This document shows positions 1 through 13,659 of a stretch of 64,000 bases of DNA, one piece after another. A model generated the notes under the pieces. The model ran no database searches. It saw nothing but the letters and a program-made list of their open reading frames with translations, and was not told the origin of the DNA. The first letter of the stretch is position 1, and every line of letters starts with the position of its first letter. Origin of the DNA: Tigriopus japonicus (lineage: Eukaryota; Arthropoda; Copepoda; Harpacticoida; Harpacticidae); the NCBI GenBank assembly GCA_010645155.1, contig CM021323.1:10437083-10501082 (forward strand), in the 5' to 3' direction. Made by a program: the position numbers and the translations under genes.

Positions 1-1075
1 CTACAACTGATCTCAAATCCTGGGTTAGGACAGAGCCCATGAATGCTCTTGAAAACATACAGTATCAGATACCTTTCATACTTTCTCTGAGTACTGTACA
101 ACCCTAACTTCTGGAGCCTCTCCCAATACGAGAGCTCTCTCATCCTGTGATGTTCCTAGTAAAACATCTTTGGACCTGCTCGACCTTTTGCAAACCTGCT
201 GAACTCATTGGGGCCCAAATGGGTGAGGCATATTCAAGATGCGGCTGGACAATCGACTTGTACAGAGTTAGCATCGTAATACTATCTCTGGACTTGAAAG
301 TGCGATAGATCCAGCCGCACGTTTGAAATGCCTTCCCCACTTTCAACTGGATATGCTCTTCAAACTCTCCATCATCTTGGACGACAACTCCCAAATCTCT
401 CATGGACGATACCTGCTCAATATCACAACCTCCATTGTCTTTGAACGGAACATCTAATTTTGACGCCCCATACGTCATTGTGCGGAATTTCACCCCGTTC
501 AATGCCATGTTACTCTGACCAACCCAAGAGTAGATTTTCTCCAAGTCCTCAACAAAACATTTTGAGTCCTGACCGTTCCTTCCGTAAACTAATTTTGTGT
601 CATCAGCATATGAAGAAATACTGGCTTTTGTTCTAAACTTCTGGAGAGGAGCAATAAAGAGAATAAACAAGAGCGGACCTAAAATTGAACCTTGCGGAAC
701 ACCTGACTTGACATCATACTTGCCGCTAAAAGATCCTTCAATTTTAACTATCTGCTTCCTTTCGCTCATAAAACTATCAATCCAAGTCAGGACCTTACCC
801 TGGACCCCAAACTCTTTGAGTTGATCAAGCAAAAGACCATGATCTACCTTATCAAAGGCCTTTTGGCAATGTCAAGATAGACTACATCAACTGACTCGTG
901 ACTTTCCAGCCCTTCAATGATTTGCTCAATATGATCAACCAATTGGGTTACTGTACTAAAATGAGCACGAAACCCATGCTGTCCAGAAGGAATTAAATCA
1001 TGGACTTCCAAATAATCTTCAAGCTTGGACTTCATAATCTTCTCAAAAACCTTTCCAACGCTGGAGGTCAGAGTG
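1..1075 (-). mobile_element. 5'-truncated, frameshifted non-LTR retrotransposon (reverse transcriptase part), running off the window start
   Basis: Read on the minus strand, this is the reverse-transcriptase half of a LINE pol protein of the CR1/Jockey-like type. Visible landmarks in order are a LTSSVGKVFEKI block near 1030-1070, YLDIAK followed by AFDKVDH (RT block around 845-880), VPQGSILGPLLF, and the catalytic YADD box (about 590-610). After these come the LGVVV and HLEYASPIWAP segments and a C-terminal tail that continues to base 1. The frame is broken at about 862-868, between YLDIAK and AFDKVDH. It is broken again near 150, where the tail moves to another frame. Recognisable sequence stops near 1075, so the copy lacks the endonuclease and first ORF, as expected for a 5'-truncated LINE insertion. 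It is a dead copy. The exact clade cannot be set by eye. Confidence 0.88.
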
Positions 1076-2583
1076 AAAATTAAATCTCATAAAAACTCAT
1101 TCAACATGAAGACCTGCAAACCTCACAAACACACCTTGAATAGGACAAATCAAAGTTAGTTTGGTTGCATCTGGGATGATCGAGAAGATGCAAGGTCCGT
1201 GATAAAGAGGGACAAAGATGGTTGCAAGATTTTTTGTCTAATGCTGACTAAAGTTGTCAAATTTGATCGTATAGAAGTAACGGTTTTGAAAAATCAACCA
1301 AGCAAAATTAAATGCACTTAATTCAAATATTGTAATACACGGATTTAATTGTGCCTTTAGTTTTCCCCCTCTTTATTTCATTACGCAACTAGAAAACTAC
1401 AGCCTATGAACTTTGGAAATTGGCCTCCTTTAGGTCATCATCAAATTCTTATTGTACTTGGCATTGGAAATTTTTATGGAGAAAAACAGTATTTGAGTCT
1501 TTATACTCATACAATAGTACTAGTAGGCAATAGTAAAAAAAAACACTTCACTTGAGTTGCAAGCAATGGGTGGCCCAAATCAAGCCTGTAAACAAATCAA
1601 TTACGAATTGTGACGTTTGGACTGTTTTCGCCAGAATTCCTCGCTTGTTTGATTCATCTTGAATGATTGATGTACAGGGATCGAAAGAATTTCATTCCAT
1701 GGAAGAATTGGACGTATCTACTGATGGATTTCGGGTTCGAGTCTTGTCAAAAATTTTCCATTTTGGTCCTTAAGGGCCAAAAAGCTTACCACCATAAAAG
1801 TTATCAAAGGTAAAGGAGAATACCTAATCACCCAGTAAAATATGGCAGCATTGCCAACTCGAAGTCCATTATTATGGCTACTATTTTGATATAACTGAAA
1901 CTTGATTTTTGCCCTATTGGTCCTTGCTTAGGTCTTTCATCAAACAACCTACCTATTTGAAGAGCAATTAAACTTCCGAGTCAAAAATGGAAACACTCCC
2001 AACTAGAAATCCATCACTAGTCGTATGACTGTATCAATAGGACTGAAAATTTTGATTCGAGTAATCGTAAGGCATGATACCAAGCCTAGATACACGCAAT
2101 CCATGATCAAAGAACAATTTTCGGTACTTATTTCAACAAAGACTCAGGAGACCAAACCTTTTTCATGGGCTAAACAGTTTTCTGTATTTTGTACTAGCGT
2201 TTTGTACAAGCAATTTTTTTTCTTATTGGTTCTAGTCCAAGAAATCAATCCTGTCCACCGTAGTAACATATGTACCAAAATCGCCATTGTTCATTTCCCC
2301 GTCCTCAATTGTCAGGTAATGGGTTGTCATGAAGTAAGTTGGGTCGTCGGTCGTTTCTCGGTTGATGGCTTGGTTGGATTGGGCAGGGTCCTTTAATCTT
2401 TGTGCTAGCGTGGCGTCAGACCTCGTGGATAATAACGATAATTGAGGGCGTTTTAAGGAGGGGGATCCAACGAGTTTGTGGTCGCTTTCATGTCAGGCCG
2501 TCACATGTACAGAAACTACTCGGACACACAGAAAAAATTCGCTCCAGACTTGACTTGTTTGGAGAGCAATGCCCCCTTGACCT

Positions 2584-2610
2584 ACTGACTGAGTGACTGA
2601 CTGACTGAGT
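2584..2610. repeat. GACT/TGAC microsatellite
   Basis: Near-perfect tetranucleotide repeat of the form (TGAC/TGAG)n, trailing into GT-rich sequence. Confidence 0.75.
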
Positions 2611-4175
2611 ATGTGTGTGAGTAAGTGACGAAGCCACGAAGTCATTCGTTGAGAACTTGAGTGTGCATGCTTGCTTGGTGCTGCTGTTAAGGGAGCTTCG
2701 CGTTCATTCCCCCCGTTCTTTCCCTTCCCTTCGTACTTGTTCTCATGATAGAGGGCTCACAGGAGAGAAGCGCCGGGCTTTGACGAGACATCCTTTGCTC
2801 TGCAGTGAGTTTGAAGGAGAAACGGCTGATCAGCTAGAACACTAACGTTTCTGAGTGTATGTAGTGCTCTATTTCATTGTACGGTAAATTGGAAGACGTC
2901 GAAAACATCAAGACGAGAAGCCTGTCTCTCTTTCCCGGTTTCGGAGCCAAAAGAAACTCCGGAATTCGCCCTATTATTTAAAATTCAGAGGTTATTGGCC
3001 CTGGTCTACTTCAAACTTGACAAAATAATAATTGATTTTTACTTTTAACTATCTGCGATTTGGAGGAATTCTGTCGGGAATAGAGATCGCCCATTGTTAG
3101 AATATGCAAACGAAAAATCCAAGAGAAGGTCATGATAAAAAGAGTTGCGTCGTGATCTACCCCATGCCAATTTTCGTGCAAGCGGCTCATTATTTCTGGT
3201 AATTGAACATGATCTCCAAAGTACATTTGAATTTTGTAACGGATCTTGGCATTCAAAGCCGTTTCGCCAATCCGAATGCTTAGAAATTGCAAAAAAGTCA
3301 TTGTCTATGCGAATTATTGTGTGATGTCTAATCTGGATCTTGTGAAGTACAAAAGTTTGTCTTTGTTCCCAATTTGGAACAAATTCGAAAAGATTTGGTC
3401 CCATTTTTCAGTGTGGCTAGTTAGGGCTTTGACAATAGCGATGCTGTCAAGTCAGATTGTTCGCGAACAGCGATATATTAGGATGTATCATTTGAGATGA
3501 CACAAAAACGGATGTTCCACGAAGAGGGAAAGGAGACGAAAGAAGAAGCCTTTGCGATAAGAATAAAGACACGGCTAAAAAAGGCTCGGAGAAACTGAGA
3601 GGAGAATGTGTCGGAGGTCAATGGACTTGACTGGCTTCGATTTCTTGTCACACCGATGCTGTTGCTGTTGCTCGTGCTGCTTCTCTTGTTCTTTCTCTTT
3701 CTCTAAAGTTGAACGTTCTTCATTCACAGTTCGCCGAAAAATACGGCTTCGTGGAACTCTACCCGAAGAGAAACGACATCTGGAGCTCGAGTTGACATCT
3801 TTGCTTCATTCTATAGCTTCTGAGAACCAATTTTACCGAATAGATAATACCAATGTTCGATCAAATTGATTTCGAAATGTATACATTGCTGGAACGTACT
3901 TGTCGTTCCTCTGGAATCTATAGGCCCTACTTTCTTTCAGATTTTCGTTTCCTGGAGTACGTATTGAAGTAGTGTATCGATTGAGTAGGCCACGACTGCC
4001 GCTCTTGCGACAAGAGGATCACTTCCTCCAATCCGTGCTCTGCTCCGCATGTTGTTTGGTGCATTGCTTGATCGAGGCACAAACGACGCCATATGGAGGG
4101 GATGGAGAAGGAAGGATCGAGGATGGGCCTTAGGTCTACAAAAATGTCTGTGACTGCACAATGTTGGGTGCGAAG

Positions 4176-4196
4176 AAGTAGTAGTAGTAGTAGTAG
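4176..4196. repeat. (AGT)n microsatellite
   Basis: Seven or so uninterrupted AGT trinucleotides, followed by imperfect AGC/AGT units. On the minus strand this produces a spurious leucine- or threonine-rich ORF. Confidence 0.8.
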
Positions 4197-6636
4197 CAGA
4201 AGTAGCAGGGGCAGTAGGAGTCGTAAGAAAAGTCGTACTGCTGAGACTTTGTGGACGTCTTGAAAATGCTGCACTCTGCCCTCTGTCTACTGGACATGGC
4301 CATATAGCAATACATAGTACATACGTATTGTAGCTATCACATGGCCTGCTAGCTGGCGTGTGGACCAAGTAGAACCGTATGTGAATGGATGTGATCTCTT
4401 GGAAGAGAAAAGAGCAAAGAACTTGAAGTCAATGCACCCAAGTCACTCTCGCTTGCTGGATCCACGTAAGAGGGAAAGAGGGAAAAATGAAAGTTCTCTC
4501 TTTCTCTCTGGCTTCTCGTCCGACAAAAAAAGGGGACCTCGGTTTTTTTGCTGGTCTGTATCATGACTCATGACAATCCAAATCAAATGGTTTCAGAGCC
4601 TATAGGCAGACAAACCCTAGTCACTCACGATCTGTATACGTAGGAAGCGGTTGAAATTGATAATTATACCGTGGCGGCTCAACGAATCGGCCCAAACAGG
4701 ACTGGATAGTGTCGTAACCACCCCAGAGATGGCGCTCTCATGCACATTATGGAGTTTTCTTTTCTGTCTGAAAAAGGAAATTCATATCCTCAAATCGGTA
4801 ATGGAATCTTTCATAGATATTTTTTTTAAATTAAGCATACCACATGTGATAATCTCATTTGAATAGCAGGCAAGATGTACTTGCCTTCAAGTCTCAACAA
4901 CGAGCGAGGTAGATTCTAGACTTTGGACACTGAATCGGCGCTTTTCGTGTGAGTGTGTTTTGTTTATTTCAGGCTTTAACAGATGTCTTAAGCACTGACT
5001 GAGTACACTACGTCGTGCCAACTGGGGTGCTGCATTTTTTGAGGTAATCAGGTCATTAACCCCAGAAAGTTGTTGCCGTTGTCGTAGCAGTCGTTCCCTA
5101 CAATTATTACGACAATCCCTTTGTTTGCTTGCGGTCGTTTTTTATCTCGAGCATTTGCATCCTCGGAACCGATTTGTCGTCCACATCGTCCTTAATTTCG
5201 GAATGCCGACTTCTGTGAAGACTTCTCTCAGAAGATTCATTTCACGCTTGTTGTGAATTACTCACACTCTCTCTCTTGAAAGATAGTTAATATTTTAATT
5301 CATAAAGTCAGATATATATACTAAAGAAGGTTCTCTGTAAAACAAGGCAAGAGGTTATTGCCCTTTTTGAACTCGAATGTTTAAAGTGAAATCTCCATAA
5401 AAGTCTCTTTGTAAAGTTGAAATGAACAAGAACTGGATGATTGTGTAAGAACCTTTAATTGGGTTTTCACTTCATGTTCCATTGGGGCAGTCATTCCACT
5501 TTGAATTGCATTCCTCTGGATTCTCGTTCGTCCTTTACCTCTTGGTTTCGGATGCCAATCCTGCTTGGTATTCAAATGGAAATGAGAAGCACACGTACTA
5601 CGTGGTTCCATGTAGCTAGGTAGCCTCATCCGAGAAGCATAGAATTATTGCTTGGGTCATTCCAGTAATCAGAGGGGCCTCTTCATCTCATCTACAATAC
5701 ACCACGTACAACCAACATTGATGCTACCACGGTTGCTTCATCCTTGTCCAATTTTGACCCAACGAAGCTTGATTCCTTTGATCAAGCGTGTCCTGACCCT
5801 TCATTATTCAATCTAGATTTCTCGTGCATTGACCCCCTCACGCCTCGTCGTCTAGGCATATCACAAATTGTTTCTCTAGATACCATTACATTTAAAGGAA
5901 AACCCTTGATAGCCAACAAAAATTGCCAAAGAGAATGTGTGTTTCTCGTATTTTCATGAATCGCCAGAAAATAAGCATTGCGTTACGTTTCTCGTGGTGA
6001 AATTGGAGCCGTTTCGGAGCGAACAAAGAACTCTGAAGTCGACTCGAGGTTGAGCGATTCTGGGAAAAATGTGGCGGAACCTCTTTGTCCGTGAAGGATG
6101 TGGGAAATTTTTGTCTTTTTTTTTGTCGTGGTCAAAGGAGGAGATTCTTTCAAAGGAATACGCCAACCCACACCAATCTGTTCCTATTGTTGTTTTCTGA
6201 TGTGGGGCTTGGTAAAATTGGCTGACATCTGCTATTTTTCGACCTCCAATCAAACTCGCAATTTGCCCAATTCACCTTTGGCACGTTCGACCCTGTATTG
6301 TAAGTTCAGTCTGATTTGAACTGGCTTAGATTGTGAGCCTGAACTTCATGCCATGAACTTTCATTTTTTACGTCATTGCATTCTGCATTTATAATTATGA
6401 ACCCGGTTTTTTTCAGGGCCAAGAGTCGTGGAGGCAAATGGTGTGGTGTGCAATGTAGTGATACGGCCCTTCATCATTAATCACCTAATCCCTGGTGAAG
6501 GTAAAGTTTGGAGGCAATACAGACCTACCGGTACACACCGACACCCAAGCCGATTGATTGACGAATGTAGTATTCCGCTCCTTTCGTCAATACTTTCGAA
6601 GGGACCTATGGATGAAGTGGATATACCTACCTTTTA

Positions 6637-7231
6637 CACCCTGACACGAAAGTTGTGTCGTAATCTTACTTTGAATCTAAATATTAAAGCCATGCGTGGA
6701 CAGTTTGGCACGATCTAACATTTCGTGTGCCCTCACTAGTTTCTAGAATATTTTTGCATTAGTTTAGGATGCAACGTCAGGAGAAATGGGTGAGAAATTA
6801 TTGCTGGAACAAAATATCACTTTGATGTCCCGTGTTATCTTCATGCAGCGGCCTTCCTTGCTTTGAACTATTGTAAAAAAAGCAATGAATGGCAGGAATC
6901 GAATTTTAATCAATCCTGGCGAGAGGAGAATGATTTGGGAACAACTCCAACCAAAACAACTTTAATATTCCCACCCAACATGATTCCAGAGCTCATAAAA
7001 TATCGACCGTTCATCAACATTTTAGGCAAGTGAAAGACACCTTAAAAACTGCGGACAAACGTTGCGTTGAGCCGTCCCCACTTTTTAATTTGATCGATAG
7101 CATCCAAAACAGCATTTCCATGGATAGAAAGACTAGTTGTGGACAGATTGGATGTCAAGTCGTTCAAATCTATTCTTATGAAATAAAATTATATTGATTC
7201 AAAATTATGACAAAACTTTCATGTCAGGGTG
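6637..7231. mobile_element. 595-bp TA-flanked MITE (Tc1/mariner-type), copy 1
   Basis: The left end starts CACCCTGACACGAAAGTT immediately after TA (6635-6636). The right end, read in reverse complement, starts CACCCTGACATGAAAGTT immediately before TA (7232-7233). The terminal inverted repeats (TIRs) stay similar for about 28 bp, with about four mismatches. A TA duplication with short TIRs is typical of the Tc1/mariner superfamily. No transposase ORF is visible, so it is non-autonomous. A diverged second copy lies at 27012-28153, and the shared internal sequence confirms a mobile family rather than a chance inverted repeat. Confidence 0.8.
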
Positions 7232-10200
7232 TAATAGTCGGTGCACAAGGGAACATGGACGTCTGGATGCTCTTGGTTGGTCATGACCGGATGCGATCTT
7301 AATGGTTCCAGTCCTCCAGTGATGAAAGACGGAAAGACGGATGAACGTTTCTTCGGACACGGCAACAGTTCACTTGCTCAGCTCTCTCCAATGGACGGAC
7401 AAGAGAGATAAAACTTGAATTTCCTTAATCCATTAACGAGCCCAGACCCTATTACCCATGCATTATGACTATTATCCCCGCATTCATGGCTCATTGCATC
7501 CATCGTTAAGTGGCTGAGGAAGGGTGATCCTAAAGCCAACGAACGGGTTTCACCTGACTCTCAATGGCATCTCTGTAAAGTCCGCAAACTGGATGTACCG
7601 TACACCATACCATGTACTACGTACGTACAATGCATTGCTAAAGCAACACTATTGTTGTTCCTTGACAGTTTCCTCAATGATGTTGAAAAGCTGTTCAACG
7701 AGGGCCGCCGATTATGATGCCAATAAAGTGATAAACCCATGAAATACTCCTTCATGTCTAATTGAAGAGCTTCAAGACGGAAACAACAGATCATAAAGGA
7801 CCAAGTAGATGTGACGCACTTGGAGTGTAATCTTCATTTCCCTCCGTTGGCCAAAAGGATACACACAATCTCATGCTGCTAAAGGGACCATATTGTAGGC
7901 ATGCATTAGTGGCGTTTACGTTTAACGATGAAACATGGCGGTTCCTCCTTGAAATTGGTAATATCTTGAGAAACAAAGCGATCCCTCAGTCTCAAGACTC
8001 CCGATCATGATTCCGAGGAAGAACATTCGGATGTCAGATGGAGACCGCGTCAACTAACTCGACTCCATTTAATGAATGGAGGCCATAAACCAACTTTGAT
8101 GCGTCGACCTGCTCCATCGGACATTTGTCAAACCAATGAGAACACACGGCATCATAAAATTGGCATTGTTCTTGAGTCACCACCCGAGTCAAAGATTCCT
8201 CGTCGAATACTTCAGCTTCATACGATTATTAGGTATCATACCGTAATTATCATGCAGAAGGAGTTGATGTCTATCGATTAATTCGGCTGCATGAAGAGGT
8301 GGTTAGTGGGAATAATACGTTGTCATTGGTTTAGCCGCTTTACAATCGACTAATGGCTCAAGCTACTCCTAATGATGATAATGATGACGATCTTTTTCTG
8401 TCACCTGAATGCTCCCAGTAGGTTGGTTCGTGTTGTGGCTTTCGAGGGTGAGATGGTCGGTGGTTGTGGTGTTAATCTGCATTTTAGATTTCATTAGCGT
8501 TTATGTGCGACTTCCGTTGGGATCCCCAAGGAAACGCTCAACCTGAGAGATTCCCGCGTCCATAAGTGACACTGCACTCGCGTGAAGTGTCTCGATCCAA
8601 TTAAAAAGTAACATACACGATCAATTTTGGCATGCGATTTTGATATGAAGCAAAGTGATTCATTAGCTCTACTTAACAAGCTTTCAATGTCAAGCTTATT
8701 TACCTTCAGTTTGACGAGGACCTTAATATTGGGAAATCATGTTTGCCGCATCTCAAACTCAGTCATTTTTATCTCGTAAAAATGTGCCATCTCCCAGCCC
8801 AAACAAAGCCAGTTGAAAGTGTCCCATCACTCCATATTGAGTGGAAACATGTCGAGCAAAAAAATGGCGAGGACCTAAAAGCACTCACACCATCAAAGTG
8901 GTGCTTTTCCTCGGCCTGAAACCCGGCTTATTCTAAGAGGGATGAGTACCATGAGACAAAGATGGCTTTACCGCACCAAATATGAATTGTTTTGTCCTCT
9001 CAGTTGCGGAGACCCATCATTAGGCTCATTTTACCCACATAATGTGCTCCCCATATGGAGACCAAGTCGAGCCGAGCTGACTTCACAGATCCTCCATGCA
9101 TTATGAGCATGGGATGGGTGGGTATCTTTGTGTTGCCCTCGTTGTTGCGGGGTGTGACTGAGATTCGTTTTGAATACTTGAGATTCTTGTGGGAGCCACA
9201 CAAACTGGGGAGGCAGGCACGAAGGCAGGCAAGTATTCATCGACGCCGAGGGTGGCCCCCATCGATTTGTTTTGTTCGAAGCTGACACAGATTATATTGA
9301 TTGGATTTGACCTTCAGATCGTCAGACCCTTCCCTCTTGCTGAAGGGCAGAGGGGGGACAAAGATGGATAAGTTACGTGGAGGAGTAGGATCACTTTTGC
9401 TTTCCGGCTTTCCGGTTTCCACTCGAATGCACGAATATTGATTGTCTTCTTTTCCGACCTAATATGTATGCTATATCGCGGGATCCCCGGGAATAATCTG
9501 TTCCGCTCACTTCGTCCGAATTTGCTCTGGTCGTATTAGGCTCGGGAAGGATCCCCAATGGTCCACATTACACTAAAATACGCTCGTTCGTGCTCAAGTG
9601 ATTTTTGAATGGTATTTGATGACCTTCTAATGAAGAATAAAATCAGCAGCCCACACGAGTCGGAGAAAATACGACGTTGCCGCTGTTTCATGAGGGTGGT
9701 GGAAAACCATACCAAATCCATCCCAAGCTCCGACAACCAATGGACCATGGCCAAGCATCCATCCCGAGTGCCATAGTCATCGTCGTCGTCCACATAATAA
9801 TACCCTTCCCTAATGTTGGCCAACTGAACTGGACCCCAATAAGGAGCGACTCATTAACTGTTCATGTCCCGACTTGGTATTGCTCTCCCTAGGTACACAT
9901 TTGAAGGGATTCCTGATCTTTTTGGGATGGCGTTCTCGACCATCCAATTACCATCCAACAATGTGACGAAGGCCATTGAAGTCAGTCCAGGATAACTTTG
10001 TTAACTGAATTTTTTTTAAAAATCCCCTTTGCCTTGACCGACTGAAATAAAACTCTGTTTTCTTTTGTTCTTCGAAATGAACACGTGCTCAACTTGATGA
10101 AACGAAATTGGAATCCTCGCATCGTGTTCCATGTAAGGTAACACGATTAGCTGAAAGTGCAGCTTCCGCTTTTGCTGAAAAGGCGAAACTTGCTTTCTGT

Positions 10201-12985
10201 TTTTCACATTTTCCAATGTGAAATCCCTTTGTGAAACTGACCCATGAAACAAACTACTGTTTTTATGTAAATATTCGTTTGTGGCGATATATTTGCAAGT
10301 GCCTCAAAAAACATTCCAATCAAAAAGCAATAATTTCAGACAAATTCTGCAATGTCAAACCATTTATAGTTTTTTATCATAAAAGTTTTAAAGTTCCATT
10401 TCCAGAACAAAATTAATTCATGTGAGAATATTATATTTTTCCTTCTCATCTACTACAAACTTGAGGATACCACAAGCACCTATATGTTCTCCAAAGCTCA
10501 GGAGAAAGTTTTTTTTCAATCTCAAATCATTTAATGGTGTGGCTCCAAGGTAATGAGTGAGTCACTCTCAGAGTCAGTCAATGTCTTTGTCTGTTCACGA
10601 GCACTCGAACGATTTACTATGCCATCCGTCCTCATGACAGATAATTGAAAAATTACATTACCCTCGCCGTTCACAAAAGTTCAACTGGGATGGGACAAAG
10701 AAGCTCGACTTTCTGCATTCTCCTAGGGATCATTCCTCTAAGCTTCTGCTTGGTCTTTTCGATCCACCAGGATGAATATCCACCGGGGTCTGAAACGTGC
10801 CCTCACCCGGTTCTCTCCAAGTCCTTCTTCCATGCTTGTATGTGGGACAGGCTGATGGATCGAGCAAGTGCAACAAAACACCAACGCCATCTTGTTGCCC
10901 CACCCTAATTCCCCATTGCATGCTGCACGAGGTTGGCCTCCTCTTCATTCTCATTCTTCTTCTTCTTCTTCGCCTTCACCCGGTCTCCATAAGTAGAAGT
11001 ATTCGGTTGCGAACAAGTCCCCCTTCTTTCCATTCGAAATTTATTCGACTCATCATCGTCCTTCTGTCTGTGCACAAAAAGAGCGACTCAGACAAGAAAA
11101 GGAGGGGGATTTCCCCTCCCAGGGGTGAGAGAAGGGGAATTCTTTGATGGTGTCCCTACCCCCGAGGCCAAGGGCAATCGAGAGCTCGTTGCCTTCTCCA
11201 ACCAACAAAGCCAGCCAGCACCCACATGTACAGTGTGCACTAGTTTGCGTGTTCAGTGTGCACTTCACTTTTAAAGCCCGGAATTCTATGGCATCGAGAT
11301 ATTTAATGTTTGCAATTTGAATTGTGTCCATTTCATCCCTGTAATTATTCCTTTTGTAGTATTGAAAAAAAATAGATGCGACAATGATGTTGTTGGAAAC
11401 TTATTGATTAAAGTAATGAAGGTGTAGAACATTTTTGACATTGCAACCAATGGTAGGTGAAAATTAGCCTTTAATTCCTCATTTACATTTTAACACCCCT
11501 GAAACATCTATAATCTATTTTTGATCGAATGGGAAGACGGTTCATTAAAAATTCCGGCTCTAAAGATTACATTTAGAAAATTGGAATTGTGAGGGCTGGT
11601 GCAGTGGGAAGTGCACCACCAACGAGTCATTCGTTTGTTTCCCGGATGGATTTTCGTTTCGAACTGGCTTGCCCAAGCCCTCCACGCCCACATGCTCACT
11701 CTCTTCCTTAATACTCGCGTGTGTCCGATATTTTTTGAAGAATTGAACGAGGGGGGAAAATTCCCTCCCCCGAAAGATGGAGTGAGGGGAAGTTTTCTTT
11801 GTTCGTTGATGCACCCACTCACTTTATCAGCCAATCTAAGGCCGAGCATTGATTTTTGTTCTAAAAAGCGTCCCAGCCAAGAGTTGTCATTTTTTCAACA
11901 TGGGAACAAATCTGATCCTTCGAAAGTAAATTGGTTGGGCTGGGAAAATGCTTAACCAATGTCATTAAACTTGCTTTGAGCTAAAAAAAGCTTCTTTAGA
12001 TGAAGGTGTGCCTTCTATTCAAGTTTCAATGCATTTGAAAACGGAGATTGAAAGAAGGCTTGTGACAAGACATGAAACGAAGACCTTCAATGCCGAGAAA
12101 GAAGCCTTAATAGTCAAAATTCGTCCTTGATCGCCCATTGAGAGAGTTCAAAACTACATATTTGAATGGGAATAGAACATTGGAGAATGACTAGATATCA
12201 TGTACCACTTGCAGATGCAAGAGAATCTTTGAAATAAAAAAACAATAAAAAGGTGCTGACAAGATCTTTTTTGAGTCTGAATGAAATTGTTGAGTGCCTC
12301 CTGTATAGCTTAGTTGGTTGGGTGACGAGACTGGCTTTCAATAACATCTACCACCTAGATCAATGATTGGTCATTTGCTCCTTTGGCAAGAAGATTGGAA
12401 GGATGACTGGTCGATTTGAATCCATTTCCTTTGTCAGTCGCATAATCAATGCCAGAGTTCCATTTTGGAACCAAAATCGAAAGACGACTCATGTTCTACG
12501 TACGTTCTACGAGTAAGTCGTTTGGCTCTCATAGAAACACGCTGACTACGGATCCAAAGATAAAAGATAGCGAAGAGGTCAGCGTGAAGATGAGACGGCA
12601 ACAAAACTGCCCGAGTTTCTTTCTATTCCTTGTTTTCCTGGGTGTCATTGGCCATTGAAGTCGATGGGGAATGGGGCGAGGCGAATTCGCTCCTGGCCGT
12701 GAGGATGACGATGATGATAATGATGATCCAGTACAAAATCACTACATACAATCACGTTCTGTTTCCAGCTCGAGGTGCATTGAGAGAAGTGACGAAAGCG
12801 TCATTGGTGACTTCCTCCTCAGGGATCGTTCGTTGCTGATGATGAGGCAAACGTACGAACGAACTTGTTCACCAACATAGAATATATAGTATAAGGGACA
12901 GGCAGAAGACGAGGGAGGCCAATTGGATGGTGGTGGTGGTGGTGGGATTATGTATTCTGATCCCTGACTTTACCACATTTATCAG
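7232..12985. other. Gene-free stretch
   Basis: Only short overlapping ORFs with no recognised domain. G/C-rich motifs near 11100-11150 (GGGGGATTTCCCCTCC) and 11745-11795 (GGGGGGAAAATTCCCTCC) resemble one another loosely. A GATGAT-type repeat runs near 8370-8390. Confidence 0.45.
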
Positions 12986-12989
12986 TTCA

Positions 12990-13060
12990 TCCCGCGTGGG
13001 TTGCCAGCGGTTAGCCTAGGGGGCTCAGATTCGAGTTCTCACCGCAATGTCAGACTTGGA
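12990..13060 (+). repeat. Possible tRNA-like (SINE head) sequence
   Basis: A segment with a B-box-like GATTCGAGTTC (13028-13038) lies about 27 bases after an A-box-like TTGCCAGCGGTTAGC (13001-13015). I cannot fold it into a proper cloverleaf. It may be a decayed tRNA-derived SINE head or chance. Confidence 0.22.
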
Positions 13061-13482
13061 CTAATAATAAATGACTCTGACGTGTACGTGTACTAGTTCT
13101 TGCACAAGCACCAACTATGATAGTGGTGAGAAGCCTAGGGACGATGGCTCTCTGAATGTATGCTACCACAAAACGTAGCGACAGTAAGTGCATAACCGTG
13201 TCATGCTGGGTGCGTTGAGAGAAATGGGAAAATAATTCATTTGCATGCTATTGAATAGGCGTTTAGCGTCATAGCGTTTCTTCAATATTTCTTTTAAACA
13301 ATGGTTGTAATAACCATTTAAGAGACTTTGATTGTGCTATTAAATAGATTAAAACTGATGCTCTTGATTTTAATTTCACACTTCCTTATTTACGAAGTTG
13401 CAGAAATGGCTTTTCTAAATCATTTCGGGCTTGCCAATCGCCATTCGAGCAAAATGTCAGTTTGATGGTGGAAAAATTTGAC

Positions 13483-13659
13483 ATTGTTGTTGTTGTATTG
13501 GTTGCGGATTTTCTACTACCGCTACAAGGAATGCGATTCCCTGTAACCAAGGATTTCTCCCGACAGCTTCAATCCGACCCCCAACAGGATTCGAACCTAC
13601 GCCGTCAGGGGAAGCACTTACACTCGGCTCTTATAAGAACGCATTAGTACACTCCGGCT
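13483..13659 (-). mobile_element. tRNA-related SINE
   Basis: On the minus strand a Ser/Leu-tRNA-like head begins near 13659 (GCCGGAGTG). It includes a canonical B box, AGGTTCGAATCC (about 13575-13586), spaced as in a class II tRNA. A roughly 90-base unrelated body follows, and the unit ends in a short ACAACAACAACA tail at 13484-13497. The anticodon stem-loop does not fold correctly, which argues against a functional tRNA. Head, body and simple-repeat tail are the hallmark of a SINE. I found no second copy in the window. Confidence 0.55.

Larger units (their letters stand above)
1076..6636. other. Gene-free stretch with microsatellites
   Basis: I see no convincing gene. ORFs are short, overlap on both strands and match no family I recognise. 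Simple repeats include a GACT-type run near 2584-2610, C/T-rich tracts at 3660-3710 and an AGT-type run at 4176-4196. Confidence 0.5.

Noticed and set aside
12302..12425. tRNA-like start TATAGCTTAGTTGGTTGGG
   Set aside because: The A-box resemblance is good but no acceptor stem or correct T-arm can be formed. GATTTGAATCC further on is too far away.
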